From NCBI RefSeq assembly GCF_003752595.1, contig NZ_RKIJ01000012.1, positions 62,001 through 126,000 on the forward strand: DNA of 64,000 nt, written 5' to 3'. Under the pieces are notes generated by a model. The model was not told where the DNA came from. It saw nothing but the letters and a program-made list of their open reading frames with translations, and made no database searches. The position numbers and the translations under genes are program-made. Shown piece by piece: positions 1 to 7,835 of the stretch (within the stretch, counting starts at the first letter, position 1; the number at the start of each line of letters is the position of its first letter). The stretch is from Cellulomonas sp. PhB143 (GTDB lineage Bacteria; Actinomycetota; Actinomycetes; Actinomycetales; Cellulomonadaceae).

Positions 1-87
1 GGCGCCCTCGTCGACGCGCTGCTGCCCGCCGGCGCCCGGGACGACGTCGCGCTCGTGGTCCACGAGCACGGGCGGCTCAGCCGGTGA
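1..87 (+). CDS. C-terminal end of a probable PP2C/SpoIIE-type phosphatase (partial)
   Basis: Only the last 28 codons are in the window; the gene starts upstream of base 1. The peptide contains ARDDVALVVHEHG, which resembles the strand that closes SpoIIE-like PP2C serine phosphatases (typically xDDVALLVV, with the two Asp residues binding metal). The assignment rests on this short motif, so it is tentative. The last 11 bases overlap convergently with the small gene on the other strand. Confidence 0.45.
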   Translation, partial: GALVDALLPAGARDDVALVVHEHGRLSR

Positions 88-394
88 CCTCGCGACCGTC
101 CACCACCATCTGCCCCGGCAGCGGATGGGGACGCGCGAGCACCGCCGGGTCTCCCGTCCTCGCGACCACGAGCTCCACCGCGGAGCCCTCGACCAGGGCG
201 GCGAGGAGGGGGTCCCGCACCGAGACGTCGAGATCGGTCCCGACGACGCCGGGGCCGACGAGGTCCGCCACGTCCGGTACCGGATCCGACGAGTCGACCG
301 CGAGGGTCAGGAGCGTGTAGCCCGGTCGTGCCGCGTCCGGCCTCGCGGCGCGCGCCCGCCCCGTCACGCGGGTGAGGTTCTCGATGATGGGCAC
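77..394 (-). CDS. 105-residue hypothetical protein, last gene of the ATP-grasp/M6 group
   Basis: The family is not recognised. The ATG start lies 19 bases after the stop of the ATP-grasp gene, so it is probably co-transcribed with it. The protein begins MPIIENLTRVTG and looks like a small soluble, mostly beta domain. It is rich in Val, Ala and Asp, with no Cys, no signal peptide and no membrane segment. It could be an accessory protein, a substrate or a carrier for the upstream ligase; nothing in the sequence decides between these. Its 3' end overlaps the convergent phosphatase gene by 11 bases. Confidence 0.6.
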   Translation of the reverse strand: MPIIENLTRVTGRARAARPDAARPGYTLLTLAVDSSDPVPDVADLVGPGVVGTDLDVSVRDPLLAALVEGSAVELVVARTGDPAVLARPHPLPGQMVVDGREVTG

Positions 395-413
395 GCGAGC
401 GACCGTACGCCGC

Positions 414-1304
414 TCAGGCCGCCTGGAGGAGGTCGGCGACGGCGTCGCTGATCGGCGCGCCCGTCTCCGCCTCGTACCAGCTGAAGGCGGGCATGGGGTT
501 CACCTCGAAGCACACCCAGCCGCCGTCCGGGCGGCGCCGCAGGTCCACGCCCCCGAGCGGCAGACCGAGCCGGGAGACCACCTCGACGCACGAGCGCCGG
601 ACGTCGTCGGGCAGCGTGGTCCGGCGCAGCTCGGCGGACCTCCCGCCCGAGCGCGCGTAGCGGTAGTCGTCGGCGTCGCTCTCGATCTCCACGGCGATCG
701 CGGCCTGCCCGACCACGTGCACCCGCACGTCCGTCCCGGGGACGACCGCCTGGAACTGCGTGGGCAGGTGCCGGACCCGGGCGAGGTCGTCGCCCGGGTT
801 CAGGCGCCGGACGATCGAGCGCACGCCGCTCACCGACTTGTAGACGAGCGGCCCCACCTCGGCGGCGAACGCCTCGACCGCGGCCGGGTCGTCGGTGACC
901 AGCGTCGACGGCACCTCGAGGCCGCACTCCGCGACGAGCTGCTGCTGCAGCGGCTTCGACGCGTTGGTCTGCGCGGGCTCCAGGCGGTTGACGACGAGCG
1001 CGTCCGTGACGTCCAGCCAGGACAGGAGCGCCGCGTCGCAGAGCTCTGCCCGCCGCTGCTGCTCGCTCGGCAGCCGGGGCAGGCCGAGGGGCCGGGCGTA
1101 GACCGCGGTGACCTCCGCGACGTCGAACCACGCCCCCGGCAGGCGCACGGTGCCGTGCACACCGTCGGCGTCGGCCACGAGGTCCACGCGGCACCGGCCC
1201 AGGATCGCCTGGTCGATCGTGGTGACCGCTGCGCCGCGCTCGGCGAGGCGGGCCGCGACCATCACGAGCGGGTCGTCGTCCGCGCGGCCGAGGAGGACGA
1301 TCAC
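414..1304 (-). CDS. ATP-grasp ligase, MvdC/MvdD (graspetide) or RimK-like
   Basis: This 296-residue protein has the layout of ATP-grasp carboxylate-amine ligases. A pre-ATP-grasp domain (about 1-105) is followed by NRLEPAQTNASKPLQ (106-120), GLEVPSTLVTDDP (128-140), the ATP-binding lysine region VYKSVSG (154-160), a TDVRVHVVG strand (191-199) and the Mg-binding FEVNPMP motif (266-272). The NxxxKxxQ and TLVTxDP pattern is closest to the ligases that form side-chain ester or amide bonds in microviridin-type peptides. That family relation is from memory, and the actual substrate is unknown. GTG at 1304 is chosen because it overlaps the TGA of the preceding gene (GTGA), which implies translational coupling. 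Confidence 0.75.
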   Translation of the reverse strand: MIVLLGRADDDPLVMVAARLAERGAAVTTIDQAILGRCRVDLVADADGVHGTVRLPGAWFDVAEVTAVYARPLGLPRLPSEQQRRAELCDAALLSWLDVTDALVVNRLEPAQTNASKPLQQQLVAECGLEVPSTLVTDDPAAVEAFAAEVGPLVYKSVSGVRSIVRRLNPGDDLARVRHLPTQFQAVVPGTDVRVHVVGQAAIAVEIESDADDYRYARSGGRSAELRRTTLPDDVRRSCVEVVSRLGLPLGGVDLRRRPDGGWVCFEVNPMPAFSWYEAETGAPISDAVADLLQAA

Positions 1305-1981
1305 GCCGACCACCGCCGCTCGGACCCTGCCTCGGCGGCGCACCACCGCGCGAACGCCTCGGCACCGACCGCGTCGACCGGCGGGCAGGGCGTCGCGTCG
1401 GCGACGGCACCGCCCGACCACACGACGCCCAGCAGGCGGCACCCCGCCGCCTCGGCGAGCCGGGCGACCCCGGGGGCCAGGTCCTGGCGCGCGCCGCACG
1501 CCCCGGGCGCCGCACGCCCGTCGACGACCAGCTCGAGCACGGAACCCGCCGGCAGCGGGGACGGGGCCCCGAGCCGGGCAGGCACGACCGGGAGCCCCAC
1601 CCGTGCCGCCGCGCGCACCCAGGCGGGCCGGTCCCAGCCCGGCCCGGTGAGGTCGGCGCCGGTGGGCCGGTTCACGACGGAGCTCCCCTGGCCGTACAGC
1701 CAGGAGACGACGAGGGCGGTCGCCTCCGCCGTCGCGTAGTCGCGGTCCGCGGCCGCCGCGGCGGCGAACGGCGCCGGGGAGACCGCAGCGACCCGCACCC
1801 AGAGCAGGCCGTGCCCACGACCCTCGGGCCGCGGGCGCCCGTGCGCGTCGACCCGGTGAGCCCATCCGCGGCGCACCAGCTGCGCCGGGGTGGAGAGGGT
1901 CACCGGCGTGCCCCGGCGCCGGGCGGCGCGCGCCACGAGGAGCGCGCCGCCGTCGAACGCGTCGGCGACGATCGTCAGCAC
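1301..1981 (-). CDS. Partial ATP-grasp-like protein, partner of the downstream ligase
   Basis: This 226-residue protein starts MLTIVADAFDGGA from a GTG 13 bases after the M6 gene stop. Its first half resembles the N-terminal domain of ATP-grasp enzymes. The stretch VVNRPTGADL (102-111), followed by WVRAAARVGLPVVPARLG, parallels the NRLEP...GLEVPSTLV region of the next gene. The catalytic grasp domain is then missing: I see no ATP-binding lysine motif and no ExNP motif. It may be a pseudo-ligase that helps substrate recognition, or a decayed duplicate. Translational coupling to the full ligase supports a working pair. Confidence 0.6.
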   Translation of the reverse strand: MLTIVADAFDGGALLVARAARRRGTPVTLSTPAQLVRRGWAHRVDAHGRPRPEGRGHGLLWVRVAAVSPAPFAAAAAADRDYATAEATALVVSWLYGQGSSVVNRPTGADLTGPGWDRPAWVRAAARVGLPVVPARLGAPSPLPAGSVLELVVDGRAAPGACGARQDLAPGVARLAEAAGCRLLGVVWSGGAVADATPCPPVDAVGAEAFARWCAAEAGSERRWSA

Positions 1982-1994
1982 GGCCGGGACCCCG

Positions 1995-3890
1995 TCAGAC
2001 CTGGGGCGGCAGCGTGTCGAACTGCCGCTTGGCGCTCGCATCGCCCCGCTCCATCGCCTCGATCAGGGCCTGGTCGGCCGTCGCGTCGCCCTGCCCGACG
2101 AGCGTGGGCCGCAGGTCCGCGCCGATGAAGGGCACCGGCACCTCGCCACCGCCTCCCCCGGCCCCCGGACCGGCCTCCAGCACCGCCAGCCGCTCCTCGA
2201 CGGCGGCCAGCGCCTCGAGCAGCGCGTCGAGCCCGAGCCCCGCGTCGCCGGCACCGACGGCGCCCAGGGGGCCGACCGCCCCGCCGGCGTCTGTCCCCGC
2301 CGGACCGCGCAGGGGCAGCCGCGGCCGGTCGAAGGTCTTGACCTCCGCACGGTCCTTGAGGTCCTTGGTCTCCTTCGCGACCTGCTTGGTGTCGCGCAGG
2401 TCCTTGGAGAGCTCCTTCGCGAGGTCCTTGCGCAGCTCCTTCGTCTCCTTGACGACGTCCTTGCGCAGCTCCTTCGTCTCCTTGACGAGCTCCTTGTGCA
2501 GGACCTTGCCGCAGGAGACCGCGAACGTCGCGGTCATCGTGGTGGCCGGCGCCGAGATCCCGGTGATGGAGACGCAGGTCGCCGCGCCGGCGTACGACCG
2601 GGACGACGGCGTCGTCGAGGCCGTGAACGACGTGCGGTTCCCCGACCCGGGGAACGGGTCGCCGGAGTCGCCACGGTTGTGCGCCAGCTCGAGGTCGCGG
2701 GCCCCGTCGGCCTGGGCGAGCCCCACCTTGTAGTGGTTCTCGTCCGTGTTGCCGCTCTGGTTCTCGTCGATGTGCCAGACGAGGAGCCCGCCCCCGGGCA
2801 GCTGCGCGTCGAACCCCGACTGCTGCCGGTTCTCGACGAGGAAGTACTCGGGCCCGGACGTGCCGTCCTTCCACAGCCGGTGCACCCGGTGGCCGGTCTT
2901 CACGTCCGGCACCGAGACCGCCCCGGAGGAGGTCACGGTCGAGACGGACGCCCAGCCCTGGTTGACCTTGCACCACGCGCTCGGGTGCGCCGGGGTGTCG
3001 CCCCCGCCGTTCCAGGACCCGCCACCCATGAGGCACCAGTTGCCGACGCCCTCGGAGGTGTCGTCCGTGTCGTACAGGTCGGGCCACCCGAAGACCAGGT
3101 GTCCCAGCTCGTGCGCGCTGACGCCGATCTTCGCGTCCTCGGGGATCGTCAGATAGGCGTAGACCTTGGTGCCGTCGGTCGAGACCTCGGACGGGAGCAC
3201 CCACTTGTGGGACCAGATGTCCCCGCTGTTGCCCGTCTGCTCCCCGCCCTGGCCCGCGTGCACCACGACGAACGCGTCGACGTAACCGTTGTGGTCGTTG
3301 TCGTAGGGACCGAACCCGACGTGCGCGTCGGCGGCAGCGAGCGCGTCGCGCGCCAGGTCGCGCGCGCGGGTGGTACCCGAGGGACGGGCGATGCCGAAGC
3401 TGCCGTTGGCGTACCAGGAGAGGGTGTGCGGCATCCGATAGGGCCCCACGACCTCCCCGGCGAGGTCCACGAGTCCGTGCGAGGCCTCCGCGTAGTAGTC
3501 GCGCACGCTCCCGGTCGCGAGCGTTCCCGTCGAGAAGAACAGCTCCCGGAAGTGGTCGGCCGTCGCGGCCATGTGCTTGTCGCTGAAGTCGACGAGCACC
3601 ACGATCACCCGGAGCGACCCCCGCAGCGGCGCCCGGTCGAGCAGCGCGGAGCGGATCGTCGAGGCGGCCGTACCGAGCGGGAACTCGCTCGGGGGGATGT
3701 ACGTCCCGTCGTCGAAACCGAGGGGACGTGGCGAGCGGGCGATCCCGAGGAGGCCCGAGACCGGCACGGACTTCCGGCCCCGGACCTTGGCCACCTCGGC
3801 GTCGAGCCTCTCGCGGAGCTCGGGGCTGGGCGCGACGGCGCAGAGCGAGACGGGATCATGCACCAGACCTGTTGCGCGCGGTGACGGCAT
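1995..3890 (-). CDS. M6-family (immune inhibitor A-like) metalloprotease with hendecad-repeat tail
   Basis: The 631-residue protein has a zinc-peptidase domain (about 90-460). The HELGH motif is at 260-264 and is followed by GWPDLYD and NWCLMGGGSW, typical of peptidase family M6. The start has a good ribosome site (GAGGAG, about 8 bases upstream). Unlike secreted M6 enzymes, it has no evident signal peptide: residues 1-60 are polar. Residues 462-520 are a charged segment built on an 11-residue repeat (VKETKELRKD, repeated), followed by a Gly/Ala-rich linker and a conserved-looking end (PFIGADLRPTL at about 588-598; FDTLPPQV at the C-terminus). It is the first gene of a four-gene group with two ATP-grasp-type genes. 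The tail may be the part recognised or modified by the ligase; this is inference. Confidence 0.8.
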   Translation of the reverse strand: MPSPRATGLVHDPVSLCAVAPSPELRERLDAEVAKVRGRKSVPVSGLLGIARSPRPLGFDDGTYIPPSEFPLGTAASTIRSALLDRAPLRGSLRVIVVLVDFSDKHMAATADHFRELFFSTGTLATGSVRDYYAEASHGLVDLAGEVVGPYRMPHTLSWYANGSFGIARPSGTTRARDLARDALAAADAHVGFGPYDNDHNGYVDAFVVVHAGQGGEQTGNSGDIWSHKWVLPSEVSTDGTKVYAYLTIPEDAKIGVSAHELGHLVFGWPDLYDTDDTSEGVGNWCLMGGGSWNGGGDTPAHPSAWCKVNQGWASVSTVTSSGAVSVPDVKTGHRVHRLWKDGTSGPEYFLVENRQQSGFDAQLPGGGLLVWHIDENQSGNTDENHYKVGLAQADGARDLELAHNRGDSGDPFPGSGNRTSFTASTTPSSRSYAGAATCVSITGISAPATTMTATFAVSCGKVLHKELVKETKELRKDVVKETKELRKDLAKELSKDLRDTKQVAKETKDLKDRAEVKTFDRPRLPLRGPAGTDAGGAVGPLGAVGAGDAGLGLDALLEALAAVEERLAVLEAGPGAGGGGGEVPVPFIGADLRPTLVGQGDATADQALIEAMERGDASAKRQFDTLPPQV

Positions 3891-3905
3891 GGTTGCTCTC
3901 CTCCT

Positions 3906-3940
3906 CGAGGACAGCGACGCGGGGTGCGTCGCTGTCCTCG
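3906..3940 (-). terminator. Strong hairpin between the alcohol dehydrogenase and M6 genes
   Basis: GAGGACAGCGACGC (3907-3920) pairs perfectly with GCGTCGCTGTCCTC (3926-3939) around a 5-base loop, and one more C-G pair closes the base. It lies 55 bases after the dehydrogenase stop and directly before the ribosome site of the M6 gene. There is no T-run. It may end the dehydrogenase transcript, or act as a leader hairpin on the M6 message. Confidence 0.6.
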
Positions 3941-3994
3941 GAGAGAGCGAGCGGCGCGGGCGCCTGATACCGGCCCGCTCGGGTGAAACGCGGG

Positions 3995-5047
3995 TCAGTC
4001 CGCCGGGATCGTCGCCGTGTCGATGACGAACCGGTAGCGGACGTCCGAGGCGACGACGCGCTCGTAGGCGCGGTCGACGTCGTCGGCCCGGACCAGCTCG
4101 ATCTCCGCGCCCAGGTGGTGCTCCGCGCAGAAGTCGAGCATCTCCTGGGTCTCGCGGATGCCGCCGATGTTCGAGCCGGCGAGGCTGCGCCGCCCGCCCA
4201 CGAGGGAGCCGACGCGGAAGGACTGCGGCGTGGGCGGCAGACCGACGAACACCATGGCCCCGTCGAGGCGCAGCGTCGCGAGGTACTGGTCGATCGGGAG
4301 GTCCGCGCCGACGGTGCTGATGATCAGGTCGAAGGACGTGCGCAGGCCCTTCAGCGCACCCTCCTCGGAGGTCGCGACGTAGTGGTCGGCGCCGAAGCGC
4401 TCGCCGTCGGCCTTCTTCGAGAGGCTGTGGCTGAGCACCGTGACCTCGGCGCCCATCGCGTGGGCGATCTTCACGGCCATGTGGCCGAGCCCGCCCATCC
4501 CGACGACGGCGACCTTCTTCCCCGGCCCGGCGCCCCAGTGGCGCAGCGGGGAGTAGGTGGTGATGCCCGCGCACAGCAGCGGCGCGGCGACGTCGAGGGT
4601 GATGCCCTCGGGGATGCGCAGGACGTAGCGCTCGTCGACGACGACCTGCGTCGAGTAGCCGCCGTAGGTCTCCTCGCCGGAGTACTGGCGCCCGTTGTAC
4701 GTCATGACCGCGCCCTTGGCGCAGAACTGCTCCTCGCCGGCGAGGCAGGCCTCGCACTCGCGGCAGGAGTCGACGAAGCAGCCGACGCCGACGCGGTCGT
4801 CGACGGAGTGGCGGGTCACGTCGTCGCCGACGGCGGCGACCGTCCCGGCGATCTCGTGGCCGGGGACCATCGGGAAGATGCCCTTGCCCCACTCCTCGCG
4901 GGCCTGGTGGATGTCGGAGTGGCAGATGCCGGCGAAGGCGATGTCGATGAGGACGTCGTGCGGGCCGAGGTCGCGCCGCTCGACGGTGGTGCGCTCGAAC
5001 TTCGCGCCGGGGGTCGGGGCGGCGAGGGCGGGGACGGTGAGGGTCAT
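3995..5047 (-). CDS. Zinc-dependent NAD(P)-alcohol dehydrogenase (YahK/cinnamyl-type)
   Basis: This 350-residue medium-chain dehydrogenase should interconvert alcohols and aldehydes with NADPH or NADH in the cytoplasm. Visible motifs are the catalytic zinc ligand region GICHSDIH, the GHEIAGTVAAVG segment, the structural zinc cysteines (CRECEACLAGEEQFC) and the dinucleotide-binding GMGGLGHMAVK. Length and motif order match the YahK/AdhA group; the natural substrate cannot be read from sequence. ATG at 5047 gives the family N-terminus (MTLTVPALAAPTPGAKFE). It is divergent from the MarR gene across 84 bases, so MarR control is plausible. Confidence 0.9.
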   Translation of the reverse strand: MTLTVPALAAPTPGAKFERTTVERRDLGPHDVLIDIAFAGICHSDIHQAREEWGKGIFPMVPGHEIAGTVAAVGDDVTRHSVDDRVGVGCFVDSCRECEACLAGEEQFCAKGAVMTYNGRQYSGEETYGGYSTQVVVDERYVLRIPEGITLDVAAPLLCAGITTYSPLRHWGAGPGKKVAVVGMGGLGHMAVKIAHAMGAEVTVLSHSLSKKADGERFGADHYVATSEEGALKGLRTSFDLIISTVGADLPIDQYLATLRLDGAMVFVGLPPTPQSFRVGSLVGGRRSLAGSNIGGIRETQEMLDFCAEHHLGAEIELVRADDVDRAYERVVASDVRYRFVIDTATIPAD

Positions 5048-5131
5048 GGTTCGAGCGTAACCACCCGGAGCCGCTGCGACCCCGGTCACACTGTTCAGGG
5101 AGGCTGATCAGTTCGCCTGTACGATCGGCGG

Positions 5132-5602
5132 GTGCCGTCCCCCGAACCCGCCCTCGCGCCGTCCCCCGCGCCCTCCACCGCCTCCGAGCTCGCGTTCGAG
5201 CTGCGCGCCGCGCTCGGGCCGATCTACCGCCGCCTGCTGGCCGAGAAGACCCTCCCGCTCGGGCAGTCGCGGGTGCTCCTCGCGCTCTCGGCGCGCGGCG
5301 GCGCGACGTCGTCCGAGCTCGCCGCGGCCGAGGGCATCACGCCGCAGTCCATGGCCGCGATCGTGGCGGACCTCACCGAGCGGGGCCTCGTCGCCCGCAC
5401 CCGGGACACGGCCGACCGCCGCCGCCTGACGGTCACGATCACGTCGTCGGGCCTCGAGGAGATCGAGCGCGACCGGCACGCCACCCAGGGCTGGCTCGCC
5501 GCCACGGTCGCCGCGCGGCTCGACGACGGCGACCGGGCCGCGCTCGCCGCCGCCCTGCCCGTCCTGCGCCGGCTCACCGAGGAGGACACGGACCGTGCCT
5601 GA
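5132..5602 (+). CDS. MarR-family transcriptional regulator
   Basis: This 156-residue winged-helix repressor has the MarR core at about 40-110: SSELAAAEGITPQSMAAIVADL is the DNA-binding helix pair and RDTADRRRLTVTIT is the wing. GTG 5132 is the likely start. A -10-like TACGAT ends only a few bases upstream, which suggests a leaderless or nearly leaderless mRNA. It overlaps the downstream exporter gene by 8 bases and is divergent from an alcohol dehydrogenase. The usual MarR logic, a repressor of an adjacent exporter relieved by a small ligand, is inferred. Confidence 0.85.
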   Translation: MPSPEPALAPSPAPSTASELAFELRAALGPIYRRLLAEKTLPLGQSRVLLALSARGGATSSELAAAEGITPQSMAAIVADLTERGLVARTRDTADRRRLTVTITSSGLEEIERDRHATQGWLAATVAARLDDGDRAALAAALPVLRRLTEEDTDRA

Positions 5603-7157
5603 CCTGCTCGCCCGCCACGCGGCGGCCCCCACCGCCGGCCGGAGGTTCGTCCCCGCGCTCGTCTACGCCGCCCTGTCCGCCGCGATCATCAGCTCGCTCG
5701 GGCTCCTGCTCGTCCCGACCCTGGCGCAGTCCTTCGGCGTCTCCGTCAGCACCGCGCAGTGGACGCTGACCGTCAACCTGCTCGTCGGCGCGGTCGCCAC
5801 GCCCGTGCTCGGACGGCTGAGCGACGGGCCGCACAAGAAGCGCATCCTGCTCACCACCCTCGCGATCATCCTCGTCGGCTCGGTGCTCGCGGCGACGGCG
5901 CAGACGTTCTCGGTCCTGCTCGTCGGGCGCGCGCTGCAGGGGCTGTCCTACGCCATCACGCCGATGACCATCGCCCTGGCCCGCCGCTACTCCCCACCGG
6001 AGAAGGTGCAGCCCGCGATCGCGTCGCTGTCCGTGACCGTCGCCACCGGCATCGGCCTCGGGTACCCGCTGACCGGGATCATCGCCGACTCTCTCGCGTG
6101 GCAGTACGCCTTCTGGTTCGCCGCCGCGTTCGTCGTCAGCGCGATCGTCGTCGTCGCCGTCGCCGTGCCCCGCGGGCCCGACACCCAGGGGCTGCGCTCG
6201 CCGTTCGACACCCCCGGGGCGCTGCTGCTCGGCGCGGGGCTGGCGCTGCTCCTGCTCGGCATCAGCGAGGGGCCCAACTGGGGCTGGGCGTCCGTGACGA
6301 CGCTCGCCATGCTCGCGGGGGCCGCCGTCGTCCTGGGCCTGTGGGTCTGGCGCGAGGTGAGCACCGCACACCCCCTGATCCGGCTCGACCTGCTGCGACG
6401 CTCGGACGTGCTGCTCGCCAACGCGACGGCGCTGAGCATCGGCGGGTCCATGTACATCGGCATGTCGGTGATCAGCCTCATCGCCCAGGCGCCCGCCGAG
6501 ACCGGCTACGGGGTCGCGATGCCGCTGTTCTGGGCCGGGTTCGTCATGTTCCCCGTCTCGGTCGGCAGCCAGCTCGCGAGCCGCCTCGCGCGGCGCTTCG
6601 CCCATCGCATCAGCTTCACGATGCTCCTGCCGATCGGGGCCGCCTTCGTGACGGTCGCGAACCTCGTGCTGCTCGCCACGCACGACACGGTCGCGGCGCT
6701 GCTCGGGGGCATGCTCGTCTTCGGGTTCGGCATCGGAACGACGTACGCCGCGATGCCCGGGCTCATCGCCCGCGGGGTCGCGGTCCAGGAGCTCGGCAGC
6801 GCGGTGAGCTTCAACCAGGTGCTGCGGACGGTCGGCGGCGCCGTCGGCTCGGCCGTGGCGGGGGCGATCATCGCCACCCACCTCGCGGCCGACGGCCGGC
6901 CCACGCCGCACGGCATCGACGTGAACTTCCTCGTCAGCGGCGTCGCGTGCGCGCTCGTCTTCCTCGGGCTCGCGAGCCACGCCGTGCTCTCCGCCCGCCG
7001 CGCGCGCCGGGTCGCCGAGTCGCGGCACCCGGGCCGGCACGCCGCCGCCGGCGAGGTGGTCCGGGAGATCCGGGCGGAGGAGCCGCGGGACGCCGAGGAG
7101 CCGCGGGACGCCGGGCAGCGCGAGCTCAGCGCGTCCGGCGCCACCAGCGGCCGCTGA
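5595..7157 (+). CDS. MFS transporter, drug:H+ antiporter type
   Basis: This 520-residue membrane protein has many hydrophobic segments and the MFS signature between helices 2 and 3 (GRLSDGPHKKRILL). The dense Gly-rich helices resemble DHA-type efflux pumps. GTG 5595 overlaps the MarR gene by 8 bases, so the two form an operon. The cytoplasmic C-terminus is a charged tail with a direct repeat of EEPRDA. The last 32 bases overlap the convergent DUF1992 gene. The exported compound is unknown. Confidence 0.88.
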   Translation: MPDLLARHAAAPTAGRRFVPALVYAALSAAIISSLGLLLVPTLAQSFGVSVSTAQWTLTVNLLVGAVATPVLGRLSDGPHKKRILLTTLAIILVGSVLAATAQTFSVLLVGRALQGLSYAITPMTIALARRYSPPEKVQPAIASLSVTVATGIGLGYPLTGIIADSLAWQYAFWFAAAFVVSAIVVVAVAVPRGPDTQGLRSPFDTPGALLLGAGLALLLLGISEGPNWGWASVTTLAMLAGAAVVLGLWVWREVSTAHPLIRLDLLRRSDVLLANATALSIGGSMYIGMSVISLIAQAPAETGYGVAMPLFWAGFVMFPVSVGSQLASRLARRFAHRISFTMLLPIGAAFVTVANLVLLATHDTVAALLGGMLVFGFGIGTTYAAMPGLIARGVAVQELGSAVSFNQVLRTVGGAVGSAVAGAIIATHLAADGRPTPHGIDVNFLVSGVACALVFLGLASHAVLSARRARRVAESRHPGRHAAAGEVVREIRAEEPRDAEEPRDAGQRELSASGATSGR

Positions 7158-7770
7158 GGCGGCGGGCCCGCGCGGCACGCCGGGCCTCCTGCTCGGCCTC
7201 GAGCCGCCGGGCCTCGGCGGCCCGCGCGGCCTCGGCCGCGGCGCGGCGGGCGGCGTCCCGGGCGCGACGGCGCTCGTGCCAGCGTGCGACCTCTCCCTCG
7301 ACGTCCCGCGGCGGCGTGACCACGGGCGGGCCGCCGAGGAGCTGGCGGCGCGCCGCGACGACCCGGGCGTCGAACTCCTCGACGGCGGCGCGGACCTCGG
7401 CCTCCGTGAGGAGCCCGTCGAGCCGGGCGTCGAGCACCGCGTCGTCCTTGCGGAGCTGGATCGCCTCGGGCGCCACGCCGGTGATGTTCTCGCGGCGCAC
7501 GAGGTTCTTGAGCCACCAGTCGGGGTCGCGCGAGTCGAGGCCGGGGATGGGCCTGCCGGCGAGCGGGAGGTCGTCGAACTCGCCGCGCTCCATGGCCTCG
7601 CGGATCTGCCGCTCGACCCACAGGTGCCGGGTCGCCGCGCGGTCGCGGGCACGGCGGGCCTCGGCTGCGCGGGCCGCCGCCGGGTCGTCCGGGTCGGACC
7701 GCGGCACGGCGCCGTCGTCCCGCTCCGTCCGGTACTGCGCCGCGTGGCGCAGCGGGTCCTGCTCGCTCAC
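7126..7770 (-). CDS. DUF1992 (DnaJ-homologue-associated) protein
   Basis: This 214-residue soluble protein carries the DUF1992 core at about 50-120, with WVERQIREAMERGEFDDLPLAG, GRPIPGLD and DWWLKNLVRREN. The domain is shared with eukaryotic DNAJC28, but there is no J domain here. Residues 150-214 are an Ala/Arg/Glu-rich helix, probably coiled-coil. Its biochemical role is not known to me. It overlaps the end of the MFS gene by 32 bases. Confidence 0.85.
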   Translation of the reverse strand: MSEQDPLRHAAQYRTERDDGAVPRSDPDDPAAARAAEARRARDRAATRHLWVERQIREAMERGEFDDLPLAGRPIPGLDSRDPDWWLKNLVRRENITGVAPEAIQLRKDDAVLDARLDGLLTEAEVRAAVEEFDARVVAARRQLLGGPPVVTPPRDVEGEVARWHERRRARDAARRAAAEAARAAEARRLEAEQEARRAARARRLSGRWWRRTR

Positions 7771-7835
7771 CGTCCGAGCCTACGACCGCCCGCGGGCCCT
7801 CGACAGCGCGCGGACGGGCCGTGAGGATGGCACGC

